A stretch of DNA of 64,000 bases from Synechococcales cyanobacterium C42_A2020_086 (GTDB taxonomy: Bacteria; Cyanobacteriota; Cyanobacteriia; Elainellales; Elainellaceae). Under the pieces are notes generated by a model. The model worked only from the letters and a program-made list of their open reading frames with translations, was not told where the DNA came from and made no database searches. This document shows positions 44,498 to 53,677 of this stretch, piece after piece. The DNA lies in the NCBI GenBank assembly GCA_015272325.1, contig JACYLU010000015.1:434001-498000 (forward strand). Direction: 5' to 3'. How positions within the stretch are numbered: position 1 is the stretch's first letter; each line of letters starts with the position of its first letter. Both the position numbers and the translations under genes were made by a program.

Positions 44498-45853
44498 ATG
44501 AACCTTACGGCTGGAGCGACTTTGCAAAACAACAAGTATGTCATCCGGACGCTGCTCAGCCAAAGCGACTGGGGCATGACCTACGAAGCGTTTCATACCT
44601 ACTTGGAATGTCCGGTCATTTTGCAGACGCTGAATCCGGCAATGCGGCAGCGCAGCGATTTTGACGAGTTGCGGCAGCGGTTCATAGCTGGCGTCCGCCA
44701 ATTCACCCAATTGCAAAGACCCAATACGTCAGTACGAGTCCTCGATTGTTTTCACGAAGAGGATTGGCCCTTTGTGGTCCTGGAGCGCACAGGTGAGCAG
44801 CCCCTCCCCGATTTTCTTGGGCTTGCTCCGCTGACCGTTTCCGAGGCTGCGGCTCCTAGAACCGACGATGCACCCCGTGCTGCCGAAGACGCTGCTGTAC
44901 CTGTTGCTGACACGATCACTGTGCCTGTCGCTGACACCGCCGTTGACACTGCGACCCGTAGCAAAACTAGCAGTAAGGCTAACGCGATGGACATTGCTGC
45001 GGTGGTACGAGCGATTGCTGCCAAAGCAGCCCCAGCCGCTGAACGAAATCGTCCTCAGCACCAGCCAGAGAATGCAATCGGAAATCCAGATCATGATCCA
45101 GATCATCTGGTAGTGGCTGCCACAGCCTCTCCGCAGCTAGCGTCATCAAGCGATTCCCTGGCAGCTCAAGCAGCGCTGCCTCAAGTCGCTGAGAAGGCCG
45201 ATCCATTGATGCCGTCGAGCAGTGCATCGCTTCCGCTTCATTCGTCCGCTCAAGGGCTGCCGCGCATCATCATACCGTCTGGGCCAAGGGCAAAAGCTTG
45301 GATGCCAATTCTGCTGATTGCCTCCTGCATTGGTGGTTTGTTGGGTATTGCGCTGGGCTTGAGTCTGCGGCTCAGCTTGGTACGTCAGACGGCAGAGCAG
45401 CCGCGCCTGGCACCTGCGCTGTTTAGCCGTGAACAGACATTTCCTGGCAATGGGGAATGGCCCGTGTCTGAACCTCCGGATTATCTCGCTCCTCAGGCAG
45501 TAGAGCAGCCCGTCTATCGTGTCAGTCCCCCGCTGGAGTCCTTTGGGGATCCGTTGCCGCTACCTAGTCCGACAACCTTTGCTCCACCGTCTTCCCTGCC
45601 CGAGGAACCGCCTCCACTCGATCCCGTTGAACCGATTGAGCCTACCGCGGATTTGAATCAACCCTCACCGCTGCCTAGTGCTGCTCCTAGTGCTCCTCCA
45701 CCTGCCGCAGTGACCCTGCCTCCCGACCCTGTACCCCCACCTGCTGCACCCGTAGCGCCCCCACCGCCCCTCGTTTCCCCGCCTGCTGTTGAACCATCAC
45801 CCCCAGAGCCTGCACCTCGCACAGCACCGCCGCCGATGGTGATTCGGCAATAA
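44498..45853 (+). CDS. Pseudokinase fragment (N-lobe only) with membrane helix and proline-rich tail
   Basis: 451 residues. Residues ~1-105 follow the kinase N-lobe, but the glycine loop is degenerate (LLSQSDWGMTYEA) and the ATP-binding lysine strand reads VILQTL, with Gln in place of Lys. There is no C-lobe, HRD or DFG. A 170-residue Ala/Asp/Ser-rich region follows, then one membrane helix (MPILLIASCIGGLLGIALGL), then a ~150-residue proline-rich segment in the periplasm. The sequence is not interrupted by stops, so this looks like a maintained gene. Likely role: a non-catalytic binding or scaffold partner of an active kinase; which one is unknown. GTG 44492 is an alternative start. Confidence 0.83.
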   Translation: MNLTAGATLQNNKYVIRTLLSQSDWGMTYEAFHTYLECPVILQTLNPAMRQRSDFDELRQRFIAGVRQFTQLQRPNTSVRVLDCFHEEDWPFVVLERTGEQPLPDFLGLAPLTVSEAAAPRTDDAPRAAEDAAVPVADTITVPVADTAVDTATRSKTSSKANAMDIAAVVRAIAAKAAPAAERNRPQHQPENAIGNPDHDPDHLVVAATASPQLASSSDSLAAQAALPQVAEKADPLMPSSSASLPLHSSAQGLPRIIIPSGPRAKAWMPILLIASCIGGLLGIALGLSLRLSLVRQTAEQPRLAPALFSREQTFPGNGEWPVSEPPDYLAPQAVEQPVYRVSPPLESFGDPLPLPSPTTFAPPSSLPEEPPPLDPVEPIEPTADLNQPSPLPSAAPSAPPPAAVTLPPDPVPPPAAPVAPPPPLVSPPAVEPSPPEPAPRTAPPPMVIRQ

Positions 45854-45938
45854 CGGTCCCTTTCAGAATTCAACGCCGAGCGGAAGACTGGGCTAGAATC
45901 TAGAAACGTTGATTCTTGCGCCCTGGTGGTGCTTTGGC

Positions 45939-46337
45939 ATGGCAGCTTCCGATCTTTCTCATCTGATCAATCCAATTCATCCTGAGCCTGGTCAGAATCA
46001 CCAACCTGATCATCTTCATGATCACGACGATCTGTTGACTCATCCCCATGAATCCGAGCATTCCCATGTGCATAGCGAAGAATCGCTGCGGCGGATCATT
46101 AATCGCCTCTCGCGGATTGAGGGGCATATTCGCGGGATCAAAACGATGGTGCATGAAAGCCGCTCTTGCCCAGATGTATTGGTGCAGCTTGCGGCCGTGC
46201 GCGGCGCGATCGATCGGGTGTCGCGAATTATCCTCGACGAGCATTTAACGGAATGCATTGCCCGCGCTGCTAAAGAAGGGCAAATCGAAACCGAAATCGA
46301 GGAATTGAAGGCGGCACTCGATCGGTTTTTGCCATGA
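45939..46337 (+). CDS. CsoR/RcnR-family metal-responsive repressor (InrS-like)
   Basis: 132 residues from ATG 45939. The DUF156 four-helix core has IINRLSRIEGHIRGIKTMV and the metal ligands Cys77, His102 and Cys106, the C-H-C set of CsoR and InrS. The N-terminal ~45 residues contain 11 histidines (for example HLHDHDD, HESEHSHVHS), as in the nickel sensor InrS of Synechocystis. Metal binding would release the protein from its operator. Nickel is favoured by the histidine tail, copper remains possible. No metal exporter is adjacent. Its stop codon lies inside the tandem duplication at 46331. Confidence 0.88.
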   Translation: MAASDLSHLINPIHPEPGQNHQPDHLHDHDDLLTHPHESEHSHVHSEESLRRIINRLSRIEGHIRGIKTMVHESRSCPDVLVQLAAVRGAIDRVSRIILDEHLTECIARAAKEGQIETEIEELKAALDRFLP

Positions 46338-46355
46338 TGGAGATGCCATGATGGA
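46331..46355. repeat. Tandem duplication overlapping the CsoR-like stop codon
   Basis: GCCATGATGGAGAT is followed by a copy of its first 11 bases. The first copy contains the TGA stop (46335-46337). Confidence 0.88.
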
Positions 46356-46524
46356 AATAAGAGTCTATTGGCTTAGGTCTAGTTTCTGAGCCTCCTAAGC
46401 ACTCGTTGTGTTGACGGTTTACGGCACTATCTTTAAGTCCATATAAGCCCATTAAGCTTGAAGTCAATTAAGTCTAGTTTAAGTTCAACTCAGTCAATCG
46501 CTTCTTCTATTGCCGCAGGTTTTC

Positions 46525-48153
46525 ATGTCCACTGAACTCGCCACCGAATTGCAGTCTGCCGTTGAAAAGCGTCGCAACTTTGCGATTATCTCTCACCCCG
46601 ACGCCGGAAAAACTACCCTCACCGAGAAGCTGTTGCTCTACGGAGGTGCAATTCACGAAGCTGGAGCGGTGAAGGCGCGGCGAGCACAGCGGCATGTGAC
46701 GTCGGACTGGATGGCCATGGAGCAGCAGCGGGGTATTTCGATCACTTCAACCGTGCTGCAATTTCAATATGACGGCTACTGGATCAATCTGCTGGACACG
46801 CCCGGTCACCAAGACTTCAGCGAAGACACCTACCGGACGCTAGCCGCCGCCGACAATGCCGTGATGCTGGAAGACGCCGCCAAGGGTCTAGAACCCCAGA
46901 CGCGCAAGCTGTTTGAAGTCTGCCGAATGCGCGAGCTGCCGATCTTCACCTTCTTCAACAAGCTCGACCGCCCGGGGCGCGATCCCTTCGAGCTAATGGA
47001 CGAAATCGAGCAAGAGCTGGGTCTGCAAACCTATGCTGTTAACTGGCCGATTGGCATGGGCGACCGCTTCAAAGGCGTGTTTGACCGCCGCCAGCGGCAG
47101 ATTCACCTATTCGAGCGCACTGCCCACGGCAGCCGCGAAGCCGCCAACACAGTTATCGATCTGGGCGACCCCCGCATCGAAGAGCTACTAGAACAGGATC
47201 TCTATTACAAGCTCAAAGAAGATCTAGAGCTGCTCGAAGGCGTCGGGGCGGAATTCGATCTCGATCTGGTGCATCAGGGTAAGATGACCCCGGTGTTTTT
47301 TGGCAGCGCCATGACCAACTTTGGGGTCGAGCTGTTTCTGGAAGCCTTCTTGGACTATGCGCTAAAGCCAAGCCCCCGCCGCAGCACCATCGGCGATATT
47401 GATCCGGAGCACCCTGAGTTTTCTGGCTTTGTGTTTAAGCTGCAAGCCAACATGGATCCTAAGCATCGGGACCGCATCGCCTTTGTTCGCGTCTGCTCGG
47501 GCAAATTTGAGAAAGACATGGTGGTGAACCACGCCCGCTCGGGCAAAACCGTACGCCTCTCTCATCCCCAGAAGCTGTTTGGACAAGACCGGGAATCGCT
47601 GGCGGAAGCCTATCCGGGTGATGTAATCGGTCTGAACAACCCAGGCGTGTTTGCCATCGGCGACACGATCTACAGCGGACCCAAGCTGGAATTCGAGGGC
47701 ATTCCCATGTTCTCGCCCGAACTGTTTGCCTATTTGAAAAACCCCAACCCCTCGAAGTTCAAGCAGTTTCGCAAGGGTGTCAGTGAGCTGCGGGAAGAGG
47801 GAGCCGTGCAGATCATGTACTCGGTGGATGAAGCCAAGCGCGATCCGATTCTGGCTGCCGTCGGGCAATTGCAATTTGAAGTCGTGCAGTTTCGCCTGCA
47901 AAACGAGTACGGCGTTGAAACTCTCCTAGAACCCTTGCCCTACAGCGTCGCTCGCTGGGTGGACGGCGGCTGGGAAGCGCTGAGCAAAGTGGGACGGCTG
48001 TTCAACACGGTCGCCGTTAAAGATAGCTGGGGACGCCCAGTGCTGCTATTCCGCAATGAGTGGAACTGCCAGCAGGTGGAAGGCGAACACCCAGAGCTGA
48101 AGCTGAAGAAAGTAGCCCCGGTCGTGTCTGGGCAAGAGCCAGAGTCGCTTTAG
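46525..48153 (+). CDS. prfC: Peptide chain release factor 3
   Basis: 542 residues. GTPase that removes RF1/RF2 from the ribosome after termination. G-motifs: [15 protein letters not shown] (G1), RGISIT (G2), [14 protein letters not shown] (G3) and [12 protein letters not shown] (G4). Downstream domains II and III have the RF3 phrases [20 protein letters not shown] and [23 protein letters not shown] 46525 is the conserved start (MSTELATEL); a TTG at 46510 is a shadow. Its stop lies just before a stretch of short tandem repeats. Confidence 0.97.
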   Translation: MSTELATELQSAVEKRRNFAIISHPDAGKTTLTEKLLLYGGAIHEAGAVKARRAQRHVTSDWMAMEQQRGISITSTVLQFQYDGYWINLLDTPGHQDFSEDTYRTLAAADNAVMLEDAAKGLEPQTRKLFEVCRMRELPIFTFFNKLDRPGRDPFELMDEIEQELGLQTYAVNWPIGMGDRFKGVFDRRQRQIHLFERTAHGSREAANTVIDLGDPRIEELLEQDLYYKLKEDLELLEGVGAEFDLDLVHQGKMTPVFFGSAMTNFGVELFLEAFLDYALKPSPRRSTIGDIDPEHPEFSGFVFKLQANMDPKHRDRIAFVRVCSGKFEKDMVVNHARSGKTVRLSHPQKLFGQDRESLAEAYPGDVIGLNNPGVFAIGDTIYSGPKLEFEGIPMFSPELFAYLKNPNPSKFKQFRKGVSELREEGAVQIMYSVDEAKRDPILAAVGQLQFEVVQFRLQNEYGVETLLEPLPYSVARWVDGGWEALSKVGRLFNTVAVKDSWGRPVLLFRNEWNCQQVEGEHPELKLKKVAPVVSGQEPESL

Positions 48154-48228
48154 ATGATTGCTCTAGGTGAGATGATTGCTCTAGGTGGATTGCTTTAGGT
48201 CATTAGAGTCATTAGAAGAGTCATTAGA
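48153..48228. repeat. Complex short tandem repeats after prfC
   Basis: An 18-bp unit starting GATGATTGCTCTAGGTGA is repeated once with one mismatch at the end, then a decayed third copy (GATTGCTTTAGGT). Three CATTAGA words follow at 48201, 48210 and 48222. The first copy starts at the last base of the prfC stop. Confidence 0.88.
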
Positions 48229-48282
48229 TAGCTGCGTTATCGTAAGCGGATTGTCAGGAAGCGGGAAATGTGACATCACCGC

Positions 48283-50517
48283 TTAGCCAGCCGGCTCTGG
48301 TGCTGCTTCGGTCGGCAGCAGCGATGGGTTGTTGGGAGCAGGCAGCGCCTCAGGAAGAGCCGGTTCATAGGGCAGGGGCGATGGAGCAGCCGGTTCGGGA
48401 ACAATCACCGGATGAGGCTGAACTGTTGCAGCGGGTGGATTGGGCGGCATCGGCTCGGTCGATGGCGGTGGCACCGTGATTAGCTCTGGCGGTAGTGGTG
48501 TCGGTGCCAGCTTCAAGTCCGATGGGTCAATGCCTGCCGCCGGATCGGGCGATGTTTCAAACAGCGGCAGATCGTCAATTTGGGGGCTATCGTCGGCAGC
48601 GGGACGGGGTGGGTTGAGCTGCAGTTGCCAGCGCTCTATGGCGGCTCTCGCCTGCCCAGATAGGACCCGACCCGAACCAATCTGGCTAGCTACGTCGATG
48701 GCTGCGGCCAGATTGCCAGCCTCTGCTAGGGCAGTCGCCCGATCTAGAATTGGCTGATCTTCAGCTAACTGGATATTAACAATCTGGCGATCGCGCCACT
48801 CGCGGATAGCCACCTGGGCATCATCATACAGAGCGCGACCAGGAGCAATCTGAGCAGCAACTTCGATGGCTTGTGCAAGCTGCCCTTCATCGGCTAGTGC
48901 CACCGCCCGATTAAACAGCGGCTGATCTTCCAGCGTCTGAATTTGCGACCGCCAAGTGGCAATGAGATCTTGAGCGCGACCGCGTAATGCCCGCCCGAGC
49001 TGAATCTGGCTCGCTGCTTGGATAGCAGCCTGCAAGCTTGGAATAGTCCCAGCCCTAGCGAGCTGCATTGCCTGATCAAGCTGTGGTTGGTCTTCCAAGC
49101 GCTCAATCTGCCGGTTCCAGAAAGCAATCAACGTTTGTGCTTGTACTCGTCGCGGTCGGTCTGGGCTAACCTGCATGGCTTGATTGATCGCAGCCGTCAG
49201 GGTGGATCGCTGCCCCAACTCCGCTGCCAGACTGGCATATTTGATCTGCACCAAATCCTGATACTGAGCCTGCCAGTCTTGCCGATGCGCCTGCGCCTGG
49301 GTATAGAAGGGGCTACTCGCAGGAATCTGCTCCATGGCTGCCACCGCTTCCTTTAGCTTCAGCAGGCTGCCAATCGATGGTACCCAGGTCCACGAGAGGG
49401 CTTCATCGGCAAGTTGGTAGGCGCGGCTAAAGGCAAGTAATTCTTTGACCTCGGGAGTGTCCTGCACCTGCTCGGGCAGTTTCAAGATAGCTAGGGCCTC
49501 GACTCGCTTGCCCTGCTGCCACTTTTGAGTGCCCAGCGTCAGGAGGCGATTGCTCCACTGGCTGAGGCTAGCGGCAGCTTCAGCCGCCGCATAACTCTGA
49601 GCAGGAATTTGTTGCGCAACTGGAATGGCCTGCTGCAGTTGAGCAGGCGTACCAGATTGAGCCAGATTTTGCGCCCGAAGCAACACCTGCCAAGCTTGCT
49701 TCTCAACGCCCAGCTGTTGCGCCAGAGCATCCGCTCCCTGCTCTCGCTCCCAGTAGTTCCGTTCAAACTCAGCCATCAGCACAATCTGCTGGGAAACCAC
49801 AGTCCAGTTCTTCTGCCGAAGAGCCGTTTGGGCTTTGGCATAGATGGCGTCAGCGTCTTTGGCATACATGCGCCAGCGTTTAAGGGCGTCCTGAGCCTCA
49901 GCATAGGCCGGAACCGAGTCTGGAATATGGCTAAGGGCAGCTTCTGCCCCCTGCAAATCTCCCTGCTTGACCCGGTGGCGAGCAATGGTCAAGATCTGCT
50001 GCGACCACTCCTGGGCTAGGCGCTGCCCTTCTCGGTAGAGGGGGTGATCGGGATCCCACTGCTTCAGCAACTCTAGGCTGGCAATCAGCTTCGGCAGTTC
50101 CCCGGTTTGAGCAGCCTCCTGGGCACAATACAAGCGCTCCATGTCGAGGGTCAATTGGGCTGGATCACTACAGTCGATCTGAGGCGGCAGAGAAATCAGC
50201 CAGATCAGCGCTGAGGTACCCATGCCACCCAAAATTCCCAAGGCAGCCAGCCAGATCAGCGACCAGCGCCAGCGCATAGGTCGAGGAGAATCCCCCTTGG
50301 GTGAGCCAGGAGCCGTCCCTTCCGGAGGTGCTGACCGTGATCCAGACGAAGCGGCTTCATTAGTACCGCCGATCAAAAATTCCGTAGGGACCATCGGCTC
50401 ATGGACGTGCCGCCACGTAGCGCGCCTGCTCCATCGCTGGAGAGACTGAAGATACTGCCGAAGAGTAGCCCGAACTATTGGACGAGAATCTGGTTCTGGA
50501 AATAGTCGTTTCACCAT
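48283..50517 (-). CDS. Membrane-anchored repeat protein, paralogue 1
   Basis: 744 residues. An N-terminal ~85-residue cytoplasmic region, one membrane helix (WSLIWLAALGILGGMGTSAL), then a long helical array whose units of ~35-40 residues carry LEDQP...A..LA..G.L..AI..A.QI..GRAL...AQ..I..W. The last three are clearest: AIQAASQIQLGRALRGRAQD, AIEVAAQIAPGRALYDDAQV, AIDVASQIGSGRVLSGQARA. A ~100-residue proline-rich tail ends the protein. Topology places the array in the periplasm or lumen. The function is unknown; similar cyanobacterial proteins are often labelled chromosome-segregation ATPase-like, but no ATPase motif is present. It is colinear with the gene at 51359. Confidence 0.8.
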   Translation of the reverse strand: MVKRLFPEPDSRPIVRATLRQYLQSLQRWSRRATWRHVHEPMVPTEFLIGGTNEAASSGSRSAPPEGTAPGSPKGDSPRPMRWRWSLIWLAALGILGGMGTSALIWLISLPPQIDCSDPAQLTLDMERLYCAQEAAQTGELPKLIASLELLKQWDPDHPLYREGQRLAQEWSQQILTIARHRVKQGDLQGAEAALSHIPDSVPAYAEAQDALKRWRMYAKDADAIYAKAQTALRQKNWTVVSQQIVLMAEFERNYWEREQGADALAQQLGVEKQAWQVLLRAQNLAQSGTPAQLQQAIPVAQQIPAQSYAAAEAAASLSQWSNRLLTLGTQKWQQGKRVEALAILKLPEQVQDTPEVKELLAFSRAYQLADEALSWTWVPSIGSLLKLKEAVAAMEQIPASSPFYTQAQAHRQDWQAQYQDLVQIKYASLAAELGQRSTLTAAINQAMQVSPDRPRRVQAQTLIAFWNRQIERLEDQPQLDQAMQLARAGTIPSLQAAIQAASQIQLGRALRGRAQDLIATWRSQIQTLEDQPLFNRAVALADEGQLAQAIEVAAQIAPGRALYDDAQVAIREWRDRQIVNIQLAEDQPILDRATALAEAGNLAAAIDVASQIGSGRVLSGQARAAIERWQLQLNPPRPAADDSPQIDDLPLFETSPDPAAGIDPSDLKLAPTPLPPELITVPPPSTEPMPPNPPAATVQPHPVIVPEPAAPSPLPYEPALPEALPAPNNPSLLPTEAAPEPAG

Positions 50518-51358
50518 GACACCCCTACCGACGTGCAGTCTGCTGAAGGATCACTGACGAGGAGCAGCTAAACCAGGATCCACTTCTAAATTTCACAACT
50601 CTAAAGGTCAATGGGTTGCAGGCAACCTCACCTGCCAACCTATCCTGCCAACCCAAGAGTTCAATTCACTCAATTCATTCAGTCAATTCATTTCCGTTCA
50701 GAGTTTACCAAACTTGCAAAAACGGTCTCCTATGGTGTGCCCCCAGCAAACAGTCTAGGCTCAGCATGAAGCCGCTACGCTGAAACAGCGGCAGCGCACT
50801 GCCGTCTAGAATCGGGGGATCCACCAGTTTTGATACCTGCGTCAAGATCAAGTCAACCGCATCAATCTACTATTCGGTGCTGGATCAGGATAGTGGACGA
50901 AGCAGTACCACGGCTCAAACAGTACCACGGCTCAAACAGTACCACGGCTCAAACAGTGCCGCTAATCACTCTGACGAGGAGTCATCGTGAATGGAATGCA
51001 GTCTCAGGCGGTTTGAATCTGAAGCCCGCCAACAGAATCTGATGCAATGAGGTGCTTGCCAGTGGGGTCATCAGCTTGATCATTAGCTTGGTCAATCAAT
51101 CGGGTTGCGGGAAAGGTTCTAGGAGCTAGCTAATAGATGCCCTCGTAGCACCCTAAACCAGAAATCTCCTGTAGTACACAGGGCTTTACAATTTCTTAAT
51201 ATTTTGAAATACTCTGCTCTACGCTGCAAGATATGACGCTGCTTCCCTATGGATTAATGGGTTAAATTCCATTCAGGTAGTGTTCCCTCGGCGGGGGGCG
51301 CTCTCGCGCTTCCTCACGGGTCTCGCTATTAGTTTTGCTATTAGTATTTTCAGTGTTC
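50518..51358. other. Intergenic region between the two paralogues
   Basis: 841 bases with no convincing gene. Present are three TCAATTCA words (50661-50690), a CGGCAG/CTGCCG stem (50789-50804) and a 17-bp repeat in three copies (50904). The downstream ~300 bases hold nothing recognisable. Confidence 0.55.
50904..50954. repeat. 17-bp unit in three perfect tandem copies
   Basis: AGTACCACGGCTCAAAC occurs three times in succession (50904, 50921, 50938), followed by AGT. A 17-bp period cannot keep a reading frame, so it is non-coding. Confidence 0.95.
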
Positions 51359-53518
51359 TCACTGTTCTGCATCAGAGACATCTCCCTCGCTTGTTGTCCC
51401 CTCAGATTCACTGGTTTCCTCCGATGGGCTGGAAGAAGGCTCTGCTTCGCTAAGACTTGCTTCGGAAGCCTCGGAACCAATTCCCTCTCCTGGCGAAGGT
51501 GCTGTCATGGAAGCACCGTCTTCAGTTGCCCAGGTTTTCCAAATGCTGTCCCGTTCTTTGAGCCAGATGCCAATTAATCCTTGGGCTTCAAAATACAAGG
51601 CCCGTCCAGGAGCAATCTGGGATGCGACCTCAATGGCTAGCGTGAGTCGGTCTCGCGACGCCAGATCCCGCGCCTGATCCAGAAGTTTTTGATCTTCCGC
51701 TATTTGTATCTCCCGCAGTTTCGCCTTCCAGGTCTCGACACTTGCCTGCACTTCCAGATACAGCGCTCGCTCTGGGCGGATGGCGGCAGCAGCTTGGATT
51801 GCCTCCTCTAGCTTGCCTCGGTCGGCGAGGGCTTTTGCCTGGTTCCACAATGGCTGATCTTCCAAGATCTCGATTTGCCGCTGCCACGTCATAATCTGCG
51901 ATTGCGCTTCGCTCCACAGCGCCCGATGGCTGGGAATTACCTGAGCTTGGGCAATGGCCTGCTGCAGGTTGGGAATTTGTCCAGCGGCTGCCAGCTGGTG
52001 TGCTCGCTGCAGATAGGGCCGATCCTCTAGTTGTTCAATCTTTTGCTGCCAAGTGGCAATGAGCGACTGCGCCTGTGCTTGCCGTGGCCGATCGGCGGCA
52101 ACCTGCCGAGCACGCTCAATGGCTGCCTCCAAGGCGGGTTTTTGCCCGATACCTGCCAGCATCGCTGCTAGCTGGAGTTGCGTCATGTCCTCCAGTTCTG
52201 CCTGCCAGACTTGCAATTGCACTTGCGCTTCCTTGTAAACCAAGCTGTCGGTTGAAATTTGCTGCATGGCGGCGATGGCCTCGGTTAAATTCCAGACTTG
52301 CTTCCAGCTTGGCTGCGGGTCTTGCAAGCTCTCGGCTACTCGTTGGTGGGCATGGCTAAAGGTCACCAAATCTTTGGCGGCGGCAGGCAGCGACAGATGC
52401 AGCGGAATTTGCCGGGCGGTCGTTAGGGCAGCATTTACTTCTCCGGCTTGCCATTGCTGAAGCCCCGTGGTGAGCAGAGTCTGCCCCCACTGTTGTAGCA
52501 CGGTTTGCGCTTCTGCCCAGGCATCGGTGCCCGGCGCAACTTGCATAGCTAGCTCAATCGCTTCTCCCAGTTTTTCCGGTGAGTTGCCCTTAGCCAGCTT
52601 CTGAGCCTGGGTCAATCTTTCCCGCGATTGTTTTTGCAGCAAAATTTGCTTGGACAGCACATCTGCTTGCTGCAGTCGCCAATAGTCTTGTTCCAGATAG
52701 CCCATCTCGGCCACCTGCTCAAAGGCCAGCTTCCAGTCCTGCTGCTTGACTGCCTCCAGCGCCTTGGCGTAAAGTGCTTCTCCCGCTTGCCACTGCTGTT
52801 GCCAGTTAGCAATCGCCTGCTGCGCCTCTTCATAGACCGGGCTAGTTTTGGGAATTTGATTGGCGGCATCAATTGCGCCCTGTAAATCGCTCTGGTTGAT
52901 CTTTTCTTGCGCTAGCAGCAGCACCAGCCGTGACCACTTAGCAATCGACTGCTGGGCTTCTTGGTAGAGCGGATGATCTGCCGTCAGAGGCTCTAGCATC
53001 TTGATGCCTTTGAGCAGGTCCGAAAGCTTCCCCGAGCGGGCAACGTCCTGAGCACAATACAATCGCTGGGTTTCCGGCGACAGCAGCGAGATTTTTTCGC
53101 AGTCGGGTAGGGGCGGCAACCCCGATAGCCAGAGATAAGCCGTCAGGCCGATGGTGCCAAAAACTGCCAGGGTGCCGATGCCCACCAGTGACCAGCGCCA
53201 GGGTTTTTCGGGCGTCCGCATCGGTGAAACACTGGACTGAGGGCAAGTAGCGCTTCGCGGCGGAATGACAGTTGCCTGAGGCAGGGCATCTCGGTCGATT
53301 TCGGACAGGTCGATTTCGGACGGGGCGGTGGTTTGATTGGCAGAGGAAGCAGCGGTTGGCTTGGGAACAGGAGTTGGCCTGTCCTGGGATGGTTGCGGAG
53401 GCGGCTCAAGAAATTCAGCTGAATGCCCTACCCGGTTGGTTTGCCGCCGCAGACGCCGCGAGACGCGCGGGTAGAACGGTTGGGGGGCGCTAGATGGGTT
53501 GATATGTCCTCTCACCAT
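51359..53518 (-). CDS. Membrane-anchored repeat protein, paralogue 2
   Basis: 719 residues from ATG 53518. Same architecture as the product of 48283-50517: proline/glutamate-rich cytoplasmic part, one membrane helix (WSLVGIGTLAVFGTIGLTAY), a YCAQ-type start of the array, then helical repeats (AIQAAAAIRPERALYLEVQA, AIEVASQIAPGRALYFEAQG). The two proteins align end to end, for example at LYCAQD/LYCAQE, CxxxxxLTxxxxRLYCAQ and WSxQILxxA. The acidic C-terminal ~50 residues differ from the proline-rich tail of the paralogue. It is probably a tandem duplication followed by divergence. A longer frame to 53545 exists but has no better start signal. Confidence 0.8.
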   Translation of the reverse strand: MVRGHINPSSAPQPFYPRVSRRLRRQTNRVGHSAEFLEPPPQPSQDRPTPVPKPTAASSANQTTAPSEIDLSEIDRDALPQATVIPPRSATCPQSSVSPMRTPEKPWRWSLVGIGTLAVFGTIGLTAYLWLSGLPPLPDCEKISLLSPETQRLYCAQDVARSGKLSDLLKGIKMLEPLTADHPLYQEAQQSIAKWSRLVLLLAQEKINQSDLQGAIDAANQIPKTSPVYEEAQQAIANWQQQWQAGEALYAKALEAVKQQDWKLAFEQVAEMGYLEQDYWRLQQADVLSKQILLQKQSRERLTQAQKLAKGNSPEKLGEAIELAMQVAPGTDAWAEAQTVLQQWGQTLLTTGLQQWQAGEVNAALTTARQIPLHLSLPAAAKDLVTFSHAHQRVAESLQDPQPSWKQVWNLTEAIAAMQQISTDSLVYKEAQVQLQVWQAELEDMTQLQLAAMLAGIGQKPALEAAIERARQVAADRPRQAQAQSLIATWQQKIEQLEDRPYLQRAHQLAAAGQIPNLQQAIAQAQVIPSHRALWSEAQSQIMTWQRQIEILEDQPLWNQAKALADRGKLEEAIQAAAAIRPERALYLEVQASVETWKAKLREIQIAEDQKLLDQARDLASRDRLTLAIEVASQIAPGRALYFEAQGLIGIWLKERDSIWKTWATEDGASMTAPSPGEGIGSEASEASLSEAEPSSSPSEETSESEGTTSEGDVSDAEQ

Positions 53519-53677
53519 AAGTGCTGTTGAAAGTAGGCCTACCAAGACGCGATATTCTCTGCTTGTCTGGATAAGCTTACTCGCAAATTGCAGATCTGCA
53601 TCACCCGCTCAGCGAAAGTTTTTAGTTGGGAGCGGCAGATGAAGTGGCATCCTGGTGAGATAGTGGCCGGCAGCGAA

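Noticed and set aside
51262-51480. 72-codon frame across the 3' end of the second repeat-protein gene
   Set aside because: It overlaps the acidic tail of the larger gene in another frame and has no start signal.
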